A stretch of 64,000 bases of DNA from QHXQ01 sp963788965 (lineage in GTDB: Bacteria > Acidobacteriota > Blastocatellia > Pyrinomonadales > Pyrinomonadaceae), in assembly GCA_963788965.1 (NCBI GenBank), contig CAWBIK010000008.1:62001-126000 (forward strand). Reading direction: 5' to 3'. The notes under the pieces are model-generated. The model saw only the letters and a list, made by a program, of their open reading frames with translations. It had not been told where the DNA came from and did no database searches. Positions within the stretch are counted from its first letter, which is position 1; every line of letters starts with the position of its first letter. The translations under genes were made by a program, and so were the position numbers. This document shows, piece after piece, positions 1 to 9,763 of the stretch.

Positions 1-835
1 GTTCACGATGATCGAGAGCGGCGGCTTCTTCGCCGGAGTGGCCATTTACGAATGGCTGCGCGAGCGACTCGTCGCCAAGGGCATGTCGCCCGACATAACC
101 TTCAGAGAGTTCGCCGCGCGCACCGGCTCTGATCTGTCGCTCATCGTTTCAGACACGACCGAGATGGAGTTGCTCGTGTTGAATCATCGCACCGCGCCGG
201 ACTGTCCCGTGGCGTGGGGCGCGCGCATGTCTTTGAGCATCCCGTATCTGTGGCGCGAAGTGGTCTGGCGTAAAGAGTGGGGCTTGTATCGCGGGCGACC
301 GAAGGCCGGCAGCGTGTTGATTGACGGCGGCGCGCTCTCGAACTTTCCGCTCTGGCTATTCGCCTCAGACCCGGAAGACACGTTCATCCGCGAAGTGTTG
401 GGCCCGCCGCTGCCCGGCGAAGCACACAACTTGGGTCTGTTCCTCGACGACGAGTTGCCGGTCCACAACGCACCGCCGCCGCCGCCCTTTGATCAGATCA
501 TCGGCCGGCTGCGCACCGCACGACGCGTCATGCGGATCGTTGAAACCATCACTGTCTCGCGCGACAAGTTGACCTTCGAGTACGCATCGGACGCCGTGTG
601 TCATCTGCCGACGCTCGGCTATGCCGTCACCGAGTTCAATATGGCGGACGACCGCCGCGCCGCCCTCGTCGCCGCTGGTCGCACCGCGATGCAACTACAT
701 CTGAGCGCAGCCCAAATCGCCCCGCGCCGGCCCGGTCGCCCGCCGCTTTGGGCGTTGGGTCGCCAACGCACTGGCGCAGCAGCGCCGCCACCGGCACAGC
801 AAGACGCAGAAGGCCAACAGGAAGCACAACCATAA
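1..835 (+). CDS. Patatin-like phospholipase, C-terminal part (partial at window start)
   Basis: The reading frame is open from the window edge and ends at TAA 833-835. The visible part has the motif DGGALSNFP, which matches the Asp-Gly-Gly/Ala catalytic block of patatin-like acyl hydrolases. The nucleophile GxSxG block would lie upstream, outside the window. The C-terminal about 40 residues are rich in Ala, Pro and Gln and look disordered. The family cleaves acyl chains from lipids, and the exact substrate cannot be inferred. The inverted-repeat-bounded segment begins about 25 bp after the stop, so the insertion spared this gene. Confidence 0.75.
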   Translation, partial: FTMIESGGFFAGVAIYEWLRERLVAKGMSPDITFREFAARTGSDLSLIVSDTTEMELLVLNHRTAPDCPVAWGARMSLSIPYLWREVVWRKEWGLYRGRPKAGSVLIDGGALSNFPLWLFASDPEDTFIREVLGPPLPGEAHNLGLFLDDELPVHNAPPPPPFDQIIGRLRTARRVMRIVETITVSRDKLTFEYASDAVCHLPTLGYAVTEFNMADDRRAALVAAGRTAMQLHLSAAQIAPRRPGRPPLWALGRQRTGAAAPPPAQQDAEGQQEAQP

Positions 836-859
836 AAGGATATGCCGCAGCTAACAAAG

Positions 860-1000
860 GCGCTATTAGCTCCGGCATAAATTGCTAAAACCTCGGACGG
901 AGAATCAACAACTTACGGGCGGCTCTCCGGCATATACTGAAAATTAATTCCGGCATAAATTGCTAAAATCACTATTTTCTCCGGCATAAATTGCCAAAAT
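860..1000 (+). repeat. Left-end repeat array of the element
   Basis: Three good copies of CCGGCATAAATTGC(T/C)A start near 872, 950 and 981, with a degenerate copy near 927. They share one orientation and are inverted relative to the array at the right end. No coding signal overlaps them. Confidence 0.7.
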
Positions 1001-1094
1001 CTGTAACACTCTGATTATCCTCTGGGCTTTACCCACGGCCCTAACATACTCCGCCTCCTAAAGGGCCCCATCGCGCGGGCGAAGGCGGAGCATC

Positions 1095-1158
1095 GTGCCC
1101 CTGCGGCGACGTGGCGTTCACCCGGAACCAGAATTGCGCCACGTCGCCGCAGGGGCAC
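1095..1158 (-). terminator. Hairpin terminator after phoD
   Basis: A perfect 22-bp inverted repeat (1095-1116 and 1137-1158) with a 20-base loop sits immediately downstream of the phoD stop on the minus strand. It lacks a clear T-run, but the placement fits a terminator or mRNA-stabilising hairpin. Confidence 0.6.
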
Positions 1159-1160
1159 CG

Positions 1161-3231
1161 TCAGATCGACAGTCCGACGTCGCCTTCCAGAACCTGTTGC
1201 TCGAGGCGCGGCCGCTCGCCCGGTCTCCACAGCTTGGCGACATGCGCGACGCGGTAGCGTATCGGCCCGCCATCCGGGCTCGCGCTGCGGCTGATCGGCC
1301 GCGGGATGCACACGAACTCGGTTCGCATCTCATCGCCGGTGAGGCGCACCTTCGCGTAGCCGTGGCCGCCCATGTCGACGAACTCGAGATGCGGCGCAAG
1401 CTGCGGGTTCGAGAGCGCGCGTGCGCGCTTGAGGTCGAAGCTTTTCGCATATTCAAGGCAAGAGCGGACACCATGCCGTAGCAGCATATTGTAGGTCCAG
1501 TCCGGCTTACCGCCATCCGGCCGGTCAGCGAGGAACAAGGCGCGGAAGGGCTGATCTTTGCGTAAGCCATGCTCAAAGGCTTCCATCGTGCCCGGGCTTA
1601 CCAGCGACGCGCCGACGAAGCTCAATCCAACGGGCTCGAATTTCCGCGGCGGGAGATCGGCTGCGGCATATCCGGCCCAGAAGCTGTGCCGGTCCCCAGA
1701 AACGATCGCGAAGCCGGTGATCTTCGCATCGCGCACGAGGTCGTAGATCTCCTTGCGCTCGGCATAGGCCGCTCCGTAAGTCGTTACTGCCGACCTGCCG
1801 TAGGTGTCCGCGGGCCACGGATTCTTGACCATTCCGGCGGGGAGGTTTTGCAGGTCCACGCGGTGGTCGAGCGCGCCGAGCGAATTGCCCCAGATCTTCC
1901 ACGTCGCCTTCGATTTGCGCAGCTGGTCCTTGAACCATGCCTTCTGGTCGACGCCGAGGATGGTCCGCGGCGGCTTGTCCTTGCTCGGGTTCGGAATGCG
2001 CACATCGCGGAAGTGGAGTTCGGCGGGCGGCTTCCCGCCGTCGAAGGCGCGTCCCGCGTCGAGCGCGATCATCGCTTCCTCGGAAAAGCATTCCGTGAAC
2101 GACAGGGTCATAGATCTTTCCAACCTCTTCGGCGTCAGTCGGGTCGTCGCCGCAGAAGCTGTGCTGGTCGGTAATGAGGAGGTCGAGGTGCTTGCCGTAG
2201 CGGAGCGCCCGATAAGCGATCAGGCTGCGGATCGCGGTCAGATTGTTCGGCTCTAGCCCGAGCCCGTTCTCGTCCCACTTGTCGATCTTGACGTTCTTGA
2301 CCGCAACCGCCCCGAATTCGGCAAGCGAGCCGCTCGGCGGCGACACGCGAGCCGGGATATATTCGAACCAGGCCTGGTTGGCGGCGACCTTGACGGTCTG
2401 GCCGGGCTGCGGCTGGCCGCCCGCCTGGACGATGCTTTGCCGGCCCTGCCACGAGAATTCGTGATTGTCCCAGATGCAGACGAACGGCCAGCGCGCGCGG
2501 GCATCCTGGAGGTCGGGATCAGCGAGATAGCCCTTGTACACGGCGCGATAGCCGTCGACGGTCAGCGGGTAGTGGAGATTGCCGGTCTTTCCCCCATCGG
2601 GAATGCGCGCGACCTCATAGATCGTCCGGTCGAAGCGGGTGTTTCCCTCTTCGGGATATTGAACGACCTCGTAGATGAAGTCGCCAAGGTGCAGCACGAA
2701 GCCAAGCTGATCCTCCGGCCGCGCGCGTTCGTCTTCGAAGATCATCCGGCGATAAGCGTTGAGCTTTCCTTCGTTGACGCTCTGGCAGCTGACGAAGGCG
2801 AAGTTCACAGGCCGCGCGTCGTTCGGCCGCGGCGCGGTGATGGTGCGGCCGATGCGGCTGCCGTTGCCGTCCGCGTCGGTGAATCGATACCAATAGACCC
2901 GCGCCGGCTTGAGCCCGCCGACGAGCACCCGGGCGGTCCAGTCAGACGCTTGCGAAACCGGGGCGCGCGCCTGCGCGACGACCCGGCGGAACCCCTCGTC
3001 TTCGGCGACTTCGACCGTCAGTATCTGGCGCTCGCCTTTACCGAAGGGCCTGCGGGTCCACAGGAGAACGCTGTCGGGCTCGGGATCGCCCGATGCGACG
3101 CCTTCCGGGAACAGGTCGCGTCGCTCCCGCCAGTTTACCTTGGAACGCGCGCTCGCCGGTCCGCCCAACGCCAGAGCCGCGCCGCAGGACGCGGCTTGTT
3201 TGATGAATTCTCGTCGGTTGACTCTGCTCAT
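1161..3231 (-). pseudogene. phoD: Alkaline phosphatase D-type phosphodiesterase, Tat-exported, frameshifted
   Basis: Two overlapping frames together make one PhoD-like protein of about 689 residues. The N-terminus has a twin-arginine signal (NRREFIKQ), so export by Tat is expected. Family motifs follow: VASGDP, LHLGDFIYE and WDNHEF in the first frame, then GNSLGALDH and SGDRHSFWAG in the second. The break is near 2099, where one extra C in GTCGTTCACGG shifts the frame. Removing it restores IYDPVVTECFSEEAM and continuous homology. The enzyme would release phosphate from phosphodiesters or monoesters outside the membrane. Codon style suggests a proteobacterial donor, which is an inference. The indel could be a sequencing error. 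Confidence 0.8.
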
Positions 3232-3316
3232 ATCATTCTCCTGGCTTCGACTCGGTCGCCGAGATGTCGAGACGCGCCGAAGCGGACGCGTGGATTGTTC
3301 CTCAATACAAGGTCAT

Positions 3317-3744
3317 CTAATTACGAGTCCGGTTCGATGAGGTGTGAGATCGCGTTGAGCAGAGCCTGTACTTGTCCTCGTACTGGGCCACCTCGCCGAC
3401 GAGTTCGGCGCCCTCGGCGCGCAGGCGAGCGACAGTGTCGTCGACGCTTTCGACCGTAAACATGACGCTCCGGAGGCCCGGCGTGTTCGGCGGTGCGATC
3501 GCCGGTTCGATCTCGACCAGTTTTGGATTGCGAAACTTCGTCAGCTCAAGCCGCCCGTGCCCATCCGGGGTCCGCATCATCACGATGTCGACTTGGACAC
3601 TTTCGAGCCCGTTGACGCGGTCCACCCACGGGCCCTCGACGGCGCCTCGCCTTCTTTCGTCATGCCGAGCGCGGTGAAAAAAGCGATAGCGGCTGCAAGG
3701 TCGTCGACGACGACGCTGACGTGGTCCAATCTCTTGATCGTCAT
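3317..3744 (-). pseudogene. VOC/glyoxalase-family protein, frameshifted and C-terminally damaged
   Basis: The start at 3744 gives MTIKRLDHVSVVVDDLAAAI, typical of the vicinal-oxygen-chelate fold. The frame is lost near residue 38, where one missing base separates KEGEAP from VEGPWVDRVNG. The next frame carries VQVDIVMMRTPDG, LELTKF and VESVDDTVARLRAEGAELVGEV, which are standard for the family. The last residues after EDKYRLC do not resemble the normal ending, so the 3' end seems replaced or shifted again. The gene is probably non-functional. It lies inside the inverted-repeat element beside phoD. Confidence 0.7.
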
Positions 3745-3916
3745 GTCCCTAGAATAGCAGAGGCCGTGCGGCGGCGGTCCAGGGCCGACGACTAAATAAT
3801 TGTTCGGGCGATCATCTTTTCAATGAGGTCTGATCGCGAAAGAGGTTCGCCGCCTTGGTAGACTTGGGAAAGAGGGGAAAATACATTACGATAAACGAAA
3901 GCCTAGCGAAATATCA
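3745..3916. other. Intergenic stretch between VOC gene and IS1595 copy
   Basis: No coding signal, repeat or promoter is convincing here. It is less GC-rich than the genes to the left, as is the IS-like unit that follows. Confidence 0.4.
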
Positions 3917-4630
3917 TTTGTAAGAGCCCTATTCGGGCATTGAGTTCCAAGCAATTTGTTCGTGCACGAATTTCTCGTGCTAAATTTCGGCAGCTTCTCA
4001 AGCTCTTTGCACTTGATTTGACTGCCACACAGATCACTGCCTTGACTGGTCTGAATCGCAATACTGTCAACCGTTATTTGAGATTGATTCGCCAGGCCGT
4101 CGCAGAGCATTGTGAGCGCGAGTCGCCATTTTCTGGCGACGTTGAACTTGATGCATCTTACTTTGGTGCTCGCAGAGTCCGAGGTAAGCGCGGACGTGGA
4201 GCGCGCGGTAAGACCATCGTCTTTGGCGTCTATAAACGCAATGGGCGCGTCTATACAGAGATCGTGCCAAACTGCAAAAAGGCCAGCATTCAGGCCATAA
4301 TTCGCGGCAAAGTCGAGTTGACAGCGACGCTCCATACCGACGGCTTTCGTTCTTACGATGGAATAGTTCACATGGGCTACCAGAAGCACTATCGAGTCCG
4401 TCATGACCGTGATGAGTTCGTGCGTGGCACAGCTCACATCAATGGCATCGAAGGCTTCTGGGGCCTGGCTAAGACTCGGCTCGTTAAGTTCAAAGGGATG
4501 CGCTCATCGACTTTTTATTTGCACTTGAAGGAGTGTGAGTTTAGGTTTAACCACAGGGATGAAGACCTTTATCATCTCCTTCTGAAAATCACTAGATCGG
4601 CTATCGTTATCTACTCATGACCCTTACAAA
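3917..4630 (+). mobile_element. IS1595-family insertion sequence copy 1 (ends tentative)
   Basis: The imperfect inverted ends TTTGTAAGAGCC (3917-3928) and the complement of 4619-4630 (TTTGTAAGGGTC) match at 10 of 12 positions and flank the transposase closely. No 8-bp target duplication is visible, so the element may be old or the ends misplaced. It is nested in the larger inverted-repeat segment. Confidence 0.5.
3940..4620 (+). CDS. IS1595-family DDE transposase
   Basis: A 226-residue protein starting at TTG. The N-terminal helix-turn-helix region includes TATQITALTGLNRNTVNRYLR. The DDE-type catalytic core has DVELDASYFG, TLHTDGFRSYDG and HINGIEGFWGLAK, all characteristic of the ISXO2/IS1595 group. 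The N-terminal zinc ribbon found in the second IS1595 copy (near 41.9 kb) is missing, so the gene may be slightly truncated or belong to a ribbon-less subgroup. The core looks intact. Confidence 0.8.
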   Translation: MSSKQFVRARISRAKFRQLLKLFALDLTATQITALTGLNRNTVNRYLRLIRQAVAEHCERESPFSGDVELDASYFGARRVRGKRGRGARGKTIVFGVYKRNGRVYTEIVPNCKKASIQAIIRGKVELTATLHTDGFRSYDGIVHMGYQKHYRVRHDRDEFVRGTAHINGIEGFWGLAKTRLVKFKGMRSSTFYLHLKECEFRFNHRDEDLYHLLLKITRSAIVIYS

Positions 4631-4889
4631 ATATGAATAGTTGAGATTGAAAACTTTCGATCAAGGGGCCGACTTTTCGGGCAAGTTGTGGGTTTTTCGT
4701 AGGAGTGACTTGTCCAGCAAAGCTCCCACAGCTGGGCTTTCGCTTTATGCACAACTCGTCGCCTTAAGTTGCTGATTTCCAGTGTGTGAATTTCCATCTA
4801 ATCCTCATACTCTCTTTTCCAACCAGAACTGAGAGCTGTGTTCGAGTGGAATTCAGTGTCTGACGTGCGAAGTTGTTAATGAACAATGA
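4631..4889. other. Non-coding stretch right of IS1595 copy 1
   Basis: I see no gene here. It is AT-richer than the genome average and leads into the right-end repeat array of the larger element. Confidence 0.4.
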
Positions 4890-4962
4890 GATAGCACTTT
4901 ATGCCGGAATTTCTAGCACTTTATGCCGAATGATTAGCACTTTATGCCGGAGCTAATAGCGC
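4890..4962 (-). repeat. Right-end repeat array of the element
   Basis: Three copies of TAGCACTTTATGCCG lie at about 4893, 4915 and 4936. The outermost joins the terminal inverted repeat that ends at 4962. They are inverted relative to the left array, and the flanking response-regulator gene ends only 16 bp further on. Confidence 0.7.
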
Positions 4963-4977
4963 GGCCGACCGCCACGA

Positions 4978-6336
4978 TCACACTTCGTCGTAGCGTTTCA
5001 GTTTGCGATACAGAGTTGAGAGGTCTATGCCAAGGATGTTGGCGGCGCGCACCTTGTCTTGCTCGACGGCGGCGAGCGTCTCGATGATGTAGCGGCGTTC
5101 GATCTCGGCGAGCGTGGGGCGCAGGCCGTCTGGGTCGCGGACGGGAAGTGCGCCGCTGGCTGCATCGCGCACGCGTGGCGGCAGGCTGTCGAGATCGAGG
5201 CGGTCGCCGCTCAAGGTGAAGGCGCGCTCGACGGCGTTCTGTAGTTCGCGGACGTTGCCGGGCCATTGATAGTTGATGAGTGCGGCCAGCGCGTCGGGGG
5301 CGATGGGCTTCTCGGTCTGGCCTTGTTCGCGTGCGGTGCGCGTGCTGAAGTGGCGGACGAGGAGCGGGATGTCTTCGCGCCGCTCGCGCAAGGGTGGCAG
5401 ATGTAGTTCGATCACGTTGAGACGATAAAACAGGTCTTCGCGGAAGCGACCCGCCGCCACCTCTTTTTCCAGATCACGATTCGTGGCGCAGATGATGCGT
5501 GCGTCGAACGCAACGGGCGCGCTCGCGCCGACGGGCGTGACTTCGTGTTCCTGCACAGCACGCAAGAGTCGCACTTGCACGGCCGGTGTGATCTCGCCAA
5601 TCTCGTCGAGCAAGACCGTACCGCCTTCGGCCGCGCGCAACAGACCGGGCTTGCTGCCGACCGCGCCGGTGAACGCGCCTTTAACGTGGCCGAATAACTC
5701 CGACTCAAGCAGCGTTTCGGGCAACGCGCCGCAGTTGATCGCAACGAACGGCCGATCAGCGCGCGGGCTGTGATGATGAATGGCGCGCGCTATCAGTTCC
5801 TTGCCCGTGCCCGACTCGCCTTGGATGAGAATGTTCGTATTCGTCGCGGCGACCTTTTCAACTAGACGAAAGACGCCCTGTAACGCTTCGGACGTGCCGA
5901 TGATCTCGGAGAAGCTGTAACGTCGATCAAGTTCGCGGCGCAGGGCGCGGTTCTCGCTGAACAACTCGCGCTGGCGCAGAGCGTTCTTGACCGACTGCAA
6001 CAGGTCTTCGTTGACGAACGGTTTCGTGATGTAGTCGTAAGCACCTTTGCGTAATGCCGCGACCGCGCTATCGACTGACGAGTAGGCGGTCATAACGATG
6101 ACGAGTGCTTCCGGGTCGATGTCCTTGATGCGGTCGAGCAGGGCGAGGCCGTCCATGCCGGTCATGCGTATGTCGGTGAGCGTGACGGCGACATCATCGG
6201 CGGCGAAACGTTCTAAGGCTTCCTCGGCGCTCGCGGTGGAGGCGACGCGATAGCCCGCCTCGGCCAGCAAGCGCACGATGATGGCGCGCATCAGGTCTTC
6301 GTCTTCCGCGATCAAAATGAGTGGTGCTATGGTCAT
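4978..6336 (-). CDS. NtrC-family sigma-54-dependent response regulator
   Basis: The order is receiver (residues 1-120, phospho-acceptor Asp55 in TLTDIRM), AAA+ sigma-54 interaction domain with Walker A GESGTGKE, the GAFTGA loop and DEIGEI, then a Fis-type helix-turn-helix (AANILGIDLSTLYRKLKRY). The 452-residue length is normal. I chose ATG 6336 because it overlaps the kinase stop in an ATGA arrangement, implying translational coupling. It would activate RNA polymerase-sigma54 at distant promoters after phosphorylation by the adjacent kinase. The target genes and the stimulus are not evident. Confidence 0.93.
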   Translation of the reverse strand: MTIAPLILIAEDEDLMRAIIVRLLAEAGYRVASTASAEEALERFAADDVAVTLTDIRMTGMDGLALLDRIKDIDPEALVIVMTAYSSVDSAVAALRKGAYDYITKPFVNEDLLQSVKNALRQRELFSENRALRRELDRRYSFSEIIGTSEALQGVFRLVEKVAATNTNILIQGESGTGKELIARAIHHHSPRADRPFVAINCGALPETLLESELFGHVKGAFTGAVGSKPGLLRAAEGGTVLLDEIGEITPAVQVRLLRAVQEHEVTPVGASAPVAFDARIICATNRDLEKEVAAGRFREDLFYRLNVIELHLPPLRERREDIPLLVRHFSTRTAREQGQTEKPIAPDALAALINYQWPGNVRELQNAVERAFTLSGDRLDLDSLPPRVRDAASGALPVRDPDGLRPTLAEIERRYIIETLAAVEQDKVRAANILGIDLSTLYRKLKRYDEV

Positions 6337-8120
6337 GTTTGAACCTGTGTCAGCGGCAAGGTGATGCGGACGCATGTGCCGCGACCATTGGCGGGCGAGA
6401 GTTCGATGCGACCGCCGTGGGCGGTGACGATGCCATAACAGACGGCGAGGCCGAGGCCTGTGCCCGCGCCCGCGGGCTTCGTCGTGTAGAACGGATCGAA
6501 GACGTGCGCGCGATGTTCGACGGGGATGCCGGGGCCTGTGTCTGCGATCTCGACGACGAGTTCGTGCGCGTGCTGCTCGTGGCGCGTGGTGATGCGCAGG
6601 TCGCCGCCGTCTGGCATCGCATCGCGCGCGTTCAGGAATAAGTTAAGAAAGACTTGTTGGAGTTGATCGGCATCGGCGGACACAAGCGGCGCGGCCGCGT
6701 CGAAGTCGGTCGTGACCCGCAGACGTTTGAACGCTTTGTCGAAGCCGGCGAGGTGGAGGCTGGCTTCGAGCGCGCGGCGCACGTCGAGCGGGACGCGAGC
6801 GGGCGGGCGGGCGCTGGCGAAGTCGGTCATGCCGCGCAGGACCTGTGTGATGCGTGCGATCTGCGTCTGGATGAGCCGCAGCATCTCGCGCGTCTCGTTC
6901 GTCTGTTGGTCGGCAGCGGTGTCTGTGTTGAGCCGCGTTTGCAGGATTTGGATCAGCGACGAGATCGAGGCGAGCGGGTTGTTAACTTCGTGCGCGACGC
7001 CGGCCGCGAGCGTGCCCGCGGCCGCGAGTTTTTCGGTGCGGATTAACTGCTCGTTTAAGGCGCGCAAGTGTTCGATGTCGGCCGCCATCTTGCGGCTCAT
7101 CTCGTTGAACGAAGCGGCGAGCAGTCCAACTTCGTCGTTACTTGTTAGTGATACCTGCGTGCCGTAGTCGCCGCCCGCGACCGCGACCGCTGCTTCGGTC
7201 AGTCGTCTGAGCGGGCGCGAGATGATGCGTATGACGAGCGCGACCAAGATCAGGTTCGGCACGAGCGCCGTGATGACGCTGAAGACGAGATAACGCTGCC
7301 ACGCTTCCGGCGTCTGCCCTTGCCCGAAACTCCACCAGACAATCGGGATTTGCAACAGCACAAAGCTCACGACGGCGACCAACGCAATCGAGAGCGCGAC
7401 CTTGTAAGCGATGGGAAAGAGGCGGAACTGATCGAGCGCCGATTGCAGCGAGAAGAGTTTGAAGTTTGAGATCGCGTAGGCATAGACCAGCACGCCCGGC
7501 AGTACGAACAGCGACGCGAACGGCAGCAGCGTGTAGATGTGCGCCAGCGGCAACGCGATAGCCGCAAGCGTCGTGAGCGGGCCCGTTAGGACCAGCGCCC
7601 AGAGGATCGCGCCGAGTTGCTGTCCCCACAAAGCGCCCCTGTGATGGCGATACTTTGCGTAGAGCAGCCCGAAGCCGTAGGCGAAGACGACGTAGATGTA
7701 AAGACCGAAGGCGTAAGCCAGCGGCGTTAGTCGCACCTCGAACCGGCCGCTATAAAAACTCACGTCGCGCCACATCAGGCCCGCGAGCGTGGCGGGCACG
7801 AAGACTGCGCCGGGCGCGAACAGCACGGCCGCACGTCGCCACGGCAACGACGCGTTCTCAGGAAACACCCACGCGAAGACGACGAGCGAATACTGCAACG
7901 CCAGCGCCATCAGGAAACTCGCCGACGCCCACCACACAACCGAGCCGTCTTGCGCGCGAAAGCCCCAGAGCACTATGTCTTTGATCGTCCAGAGCGCGAG
8001 GCAGAGAACGAAGGCCGTGAAGGTCTGATGCGTGCGACTGCGCGGCGCGGCCACGAAGACGTAGAAGCCGAGCAGCACGAGCAGGAACAGCACCAGCAGC
8101 AACAGGACGAGGAGCATCAA
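6333..8120 (-). CDS. Membrane sensor histidine kinase
   Basis: A 595-residue protein. About eight hydrophobic segments fill the first 290 residues (a multi-TM sensor of the 7TM type). A HAMP linker (SRPLRRLTEAAVAVAGGDYG) follows, then the HisKA dimerisation helix with phospho-acceptor His in GVAHEVNNPLASI and an HATPase domain with NLFLNARDAM, DTGPGIP and GTGLGLAVC. It is the cognate kinase of the NtrC-like regulator, whose start overlaps its stop. NtrB/AtoS-like kinases of this layout often sense membrane or envelope cues, which is family knowledge only. Confidence 0.93.
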   Translation of the reverse strand: MMLLVLLLLVLFLLVLLGFYVFVAAPRSRTHQTFTAFVLCLALWTIKDIVLWGFRAQDGSVVWWASASFLMALALQYSLVVFAWVFPENASLPWRRAAVLFAPGAVFVPATLAGLMWRDVSFYSGRFEVRLTPLAYAFGLYIYVVFAYGFGLLYAKYRHHRGALWGQQLGAILWALVLTGPLTTLAAIALPLAHIYTLLPFASLFVLPGVLVYAYAISNFKLFSLQSALDQFRLFPIAYKVALSIALVAVVSFVLLQIPIVWWSFGQGQTPEAWQRYLVFSVITALVPNLILVALVIRIISRPLRRLTEAAVAVAGGDYGTQVSLTSNDEVGLLAASFNEMSRKMAADIEHLRALNEQLIRTEKLAAAGTLAAGVAHEVNNPLASISSLIQILQTRLNTDTAADQQTNETREMLRLIQTQIARITQVLRGMTDFASARPPARVPLDVRRALEASLHLAGFDKAFKRLRVTTDFDAAAPLVSADADQLQQVFLNLFLNARDAMPDGGDLRITTRHEQHAHELVVEIADTGPGIPVEHRAHVFDPFYTTKPAGAGTGLGLAVCYGIVTAHGGRIELSPANGRGTCVRITLPLTQVQT

Positions 8121-8156
8121 GCAGTGTGATCGGTTACTGGTTCATGTCTATAGCGT

Positions 8157-8939
8157 TCAATACGGGATCAGGCCCGGACTGAGTATCAGTGCGGCGAGCA
8201 GCGCGGTCACGCCGCAGGCGACGGGCCAGAAGTGGCGCGCATCAATCATACCACCGCGCGCCAGCAGTCGATGACAGACGGTGAACAGCGGAAAGCCGAC
8301 GAGCGCGACCGGCAGCGCGCAGGCGACGCCGAACAGTGCGCCGATGACGAGGAACAGCGCGCCGCCGAACGCGCCGGTCAGCACCGCCCACTCGATAGCA
8401 GCGCCGACCAACACAACGATGGTCATGAGCCATGAAGCACGCTCGGCGCGTTCGATGCGTCGCCCCGCCTTCGCGCCTCTGAGTCGGCCGACAAGCGCAC
8501 AGGCACAGTTGATCGCCAGCCCGATACATAAAGTGACGAGCATCGTGTTCCATCTGCTCTCGGAGATCGGCGGCTCGCCCGCTTCGACCAAGAGTGTTCT
8601 TAACAAGATGGCGGCCGGCGGCAACGTGCCGAGCAGCAGGCCGAAATATTTGTAAGCCTGTTCGGTCGTCAGCGGCCGGCGCATCCGCTGTATCTCTTCC
8701 TCTGTGCGCGCACTGCGGCCGTGGCGCTCGTTCTGTTCGGCGGCGGCGAGCGTCGCTTCGAGACGACGCAGGCGGTCCAACTGTGCTGCTGTCGCCGGAT
8801 TGACAGCGTAAGGCGGCCTAACTAAGTCGGCAGCGCGATACGACGGATCGAACATCGTTAACTGATCGAGTGGCGCGTTCACGCGGTCGGTTGCGGCGTC
8901 GGGTGCATAACGTTGGCGGGTAGTGTCTGCGGCGGACAT
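8157..8939 (-). CDS. Hypothetical membrane protein
   Basis: A 260-residue protein I do not recognise. A polar N-terminal half contains a predicted coiled segment (AAQLDRLRRLEATLAAAEQNERHG). The C-terminal half has about four to five hydrophobic segments, including PPAAILLRTLLV and GALFLVIGALFGVACALPVALVGF. The 5' end overlaps the upstream membrane-protein gene by about 60 bp, so both are likely co-transcribed. It lies just upstream, on the same strand, of the two-component pair. Confidence 0.6.
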   Translation of the reverse strand: MSAADTTRQRYAPDAATDRVNAPLDQLTMFDPSYRAADLVRPPYAVNPATAAQLDRLRRLEATLAAAEQNERHGRSARTEEEIQRMRRPLTTEQAYKYFGLLLGTLPPAAILLRTLLVEAGEPPISESRWNTMLVTLCIGLAINCACALVGRLRGAKAGRRIERAERASWLMTIVVLVGAAIEWAVLTGAFGGALFLVIGALFGVACALPVALVGFPLFTVCHRLLARGGMIDARHFWPVACGVTALLAALILSPGLIPY

Positions 8940-9763
8940 GTTAGACCTCCGGTTTCGGCGGCGGTGGTGCGGGGCAGATTCAAGACTTCATGGCGACGGG
9001 CCCAAGCGCAAGCGGCGTCGAGCAAGCGCGCGACACGAAGGGCGGCTGCTTGATCGTCGAGCAGCGAGAGCAGGTCGATGGTTTGCGCGAAGACGCGTAT
9101 GAGCAGCCAGTAGAGTTGTGTGAACTGTGGCGCGTTGGCCGCGGGCGCGCTCAGATCGTGCTCGACGGTTTCCAGTAGTTCGGCGAGCGCGTGGATCAGA
9201 CGGTCGCGTGCCTGTTCGTGATGAACGCGCAGGCGCGCGACGTTGCGGCGATGCACGCAGCGACCGGCGATCAAGAGATCGTCGCCTTTGCGGCCGGCGA
9301 CGCGATACAACTCAAGCTCGCGCTCGGTCGGCGTGTCGGTCGTGTCGGTTGTTGGCAGCGCAAGTGCGAGGCCGACGAAACGTTCAATCGAAGCATGCGT
9401 CATATGTTGCGCTTGTCGGGCCCGTTCGCCGCGTGCGCCGTAAGCGTCGCGTAAGAGATCGTTCACTTGATGCAGCGTGTTGACGAGTGCGCGCTCGGCC
9501 GTTGCCACGCGCGGCTCGTTCAGCCCCGCCGCGTGTTGTGCTTCGTCGTTGCGTTGCGCGGGCCATTGTCGCGTGAACAGATATGCACTCAGCGTGACGG
9601 GCCAAAGGAGCGCGCAACCGACGGCGCGGAGCAGGGGCATTAGGTGCAGCGTGTGGGTGTGTTGGCGCAGGAAGTAGGCGACGCCGACCGGCGCGGCCGC
9701 TGCGAGATAGATGGTGATGAGTTCGCTCAGGCGCATGGCAATGAGCGAGAGGGCAACGGTCAT
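8879..9763 (-). CDS. Hypothetical membrane protein
   Basis: A 294-residue protein with two N-terminal hydrophobic segments (LITIYLAAAAPVGVAYFL and LLRAVGCALLWPVTLSAYLF), followed by a long, mostly helical cytoplasmic-type region with many Arg and Glu. No family recognised. It is first in a same-strand run with the next membrane protein and the two-component pair. A second start at MRLSEL is possible. Confidence 0.55.
   Translation of the reverse strand: MTVALSLIAMRLSELITIYLAAAAPVGVAYFLRQHTHTLHLMPLLRAVGCALLWPVTLSAYLFTRQWPAQRNDEAQHAAGLNEPRVATAERALVNTLHQVNDLLRDAYGARGERARQAQHMTHASIERFVGLALALPTTDTTDTPTERELELYRVAGRKGDDLLIAGRCVHRRNVARLRVHHEQARDRLIHALAELLETVEHDLSAPAANAPQFTQLYWLLIRVFAQTIDLLSLLDDQAAALRVARLLDAACAWARRHEVLNLPRTTAAETGGLTCPPQTLPANVMHPTPQPTA

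Larger units (their letters stand above)
860..4962. mobile_element. Putative inverted-repeat-bounded element carrying phoD, a VOC gene and an IS1595 copy
   Basis: Positions 860-881 and 4941-4962 form a perfect 22-bp inverted repeat, and after one mismatch six more bases also match. Inside each end the core CCGGCATAAA is repeated: about 872, 950 and 981 on the left with a degenerate copy at 927, and about 4898, 4920 and 4941 inverted on the right. Multiple end repeats are typical of IS21-family elements, but no istA/istB genes are present. The cargo is two broken metabolic genes plus a separate IS1595-type transposase. I see no clear target-site duplication. This may be a deletion derivative or a non-autonomous element moved by a transposase elsewhere. 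Confidence 0.6.

Noticed and set aside
3886..4437. Long minus-strand ORF opposite the IS1595 transposase
   Set aside because: It is a shadow of the clear DDE transposase on the plus strand and has no family signal.
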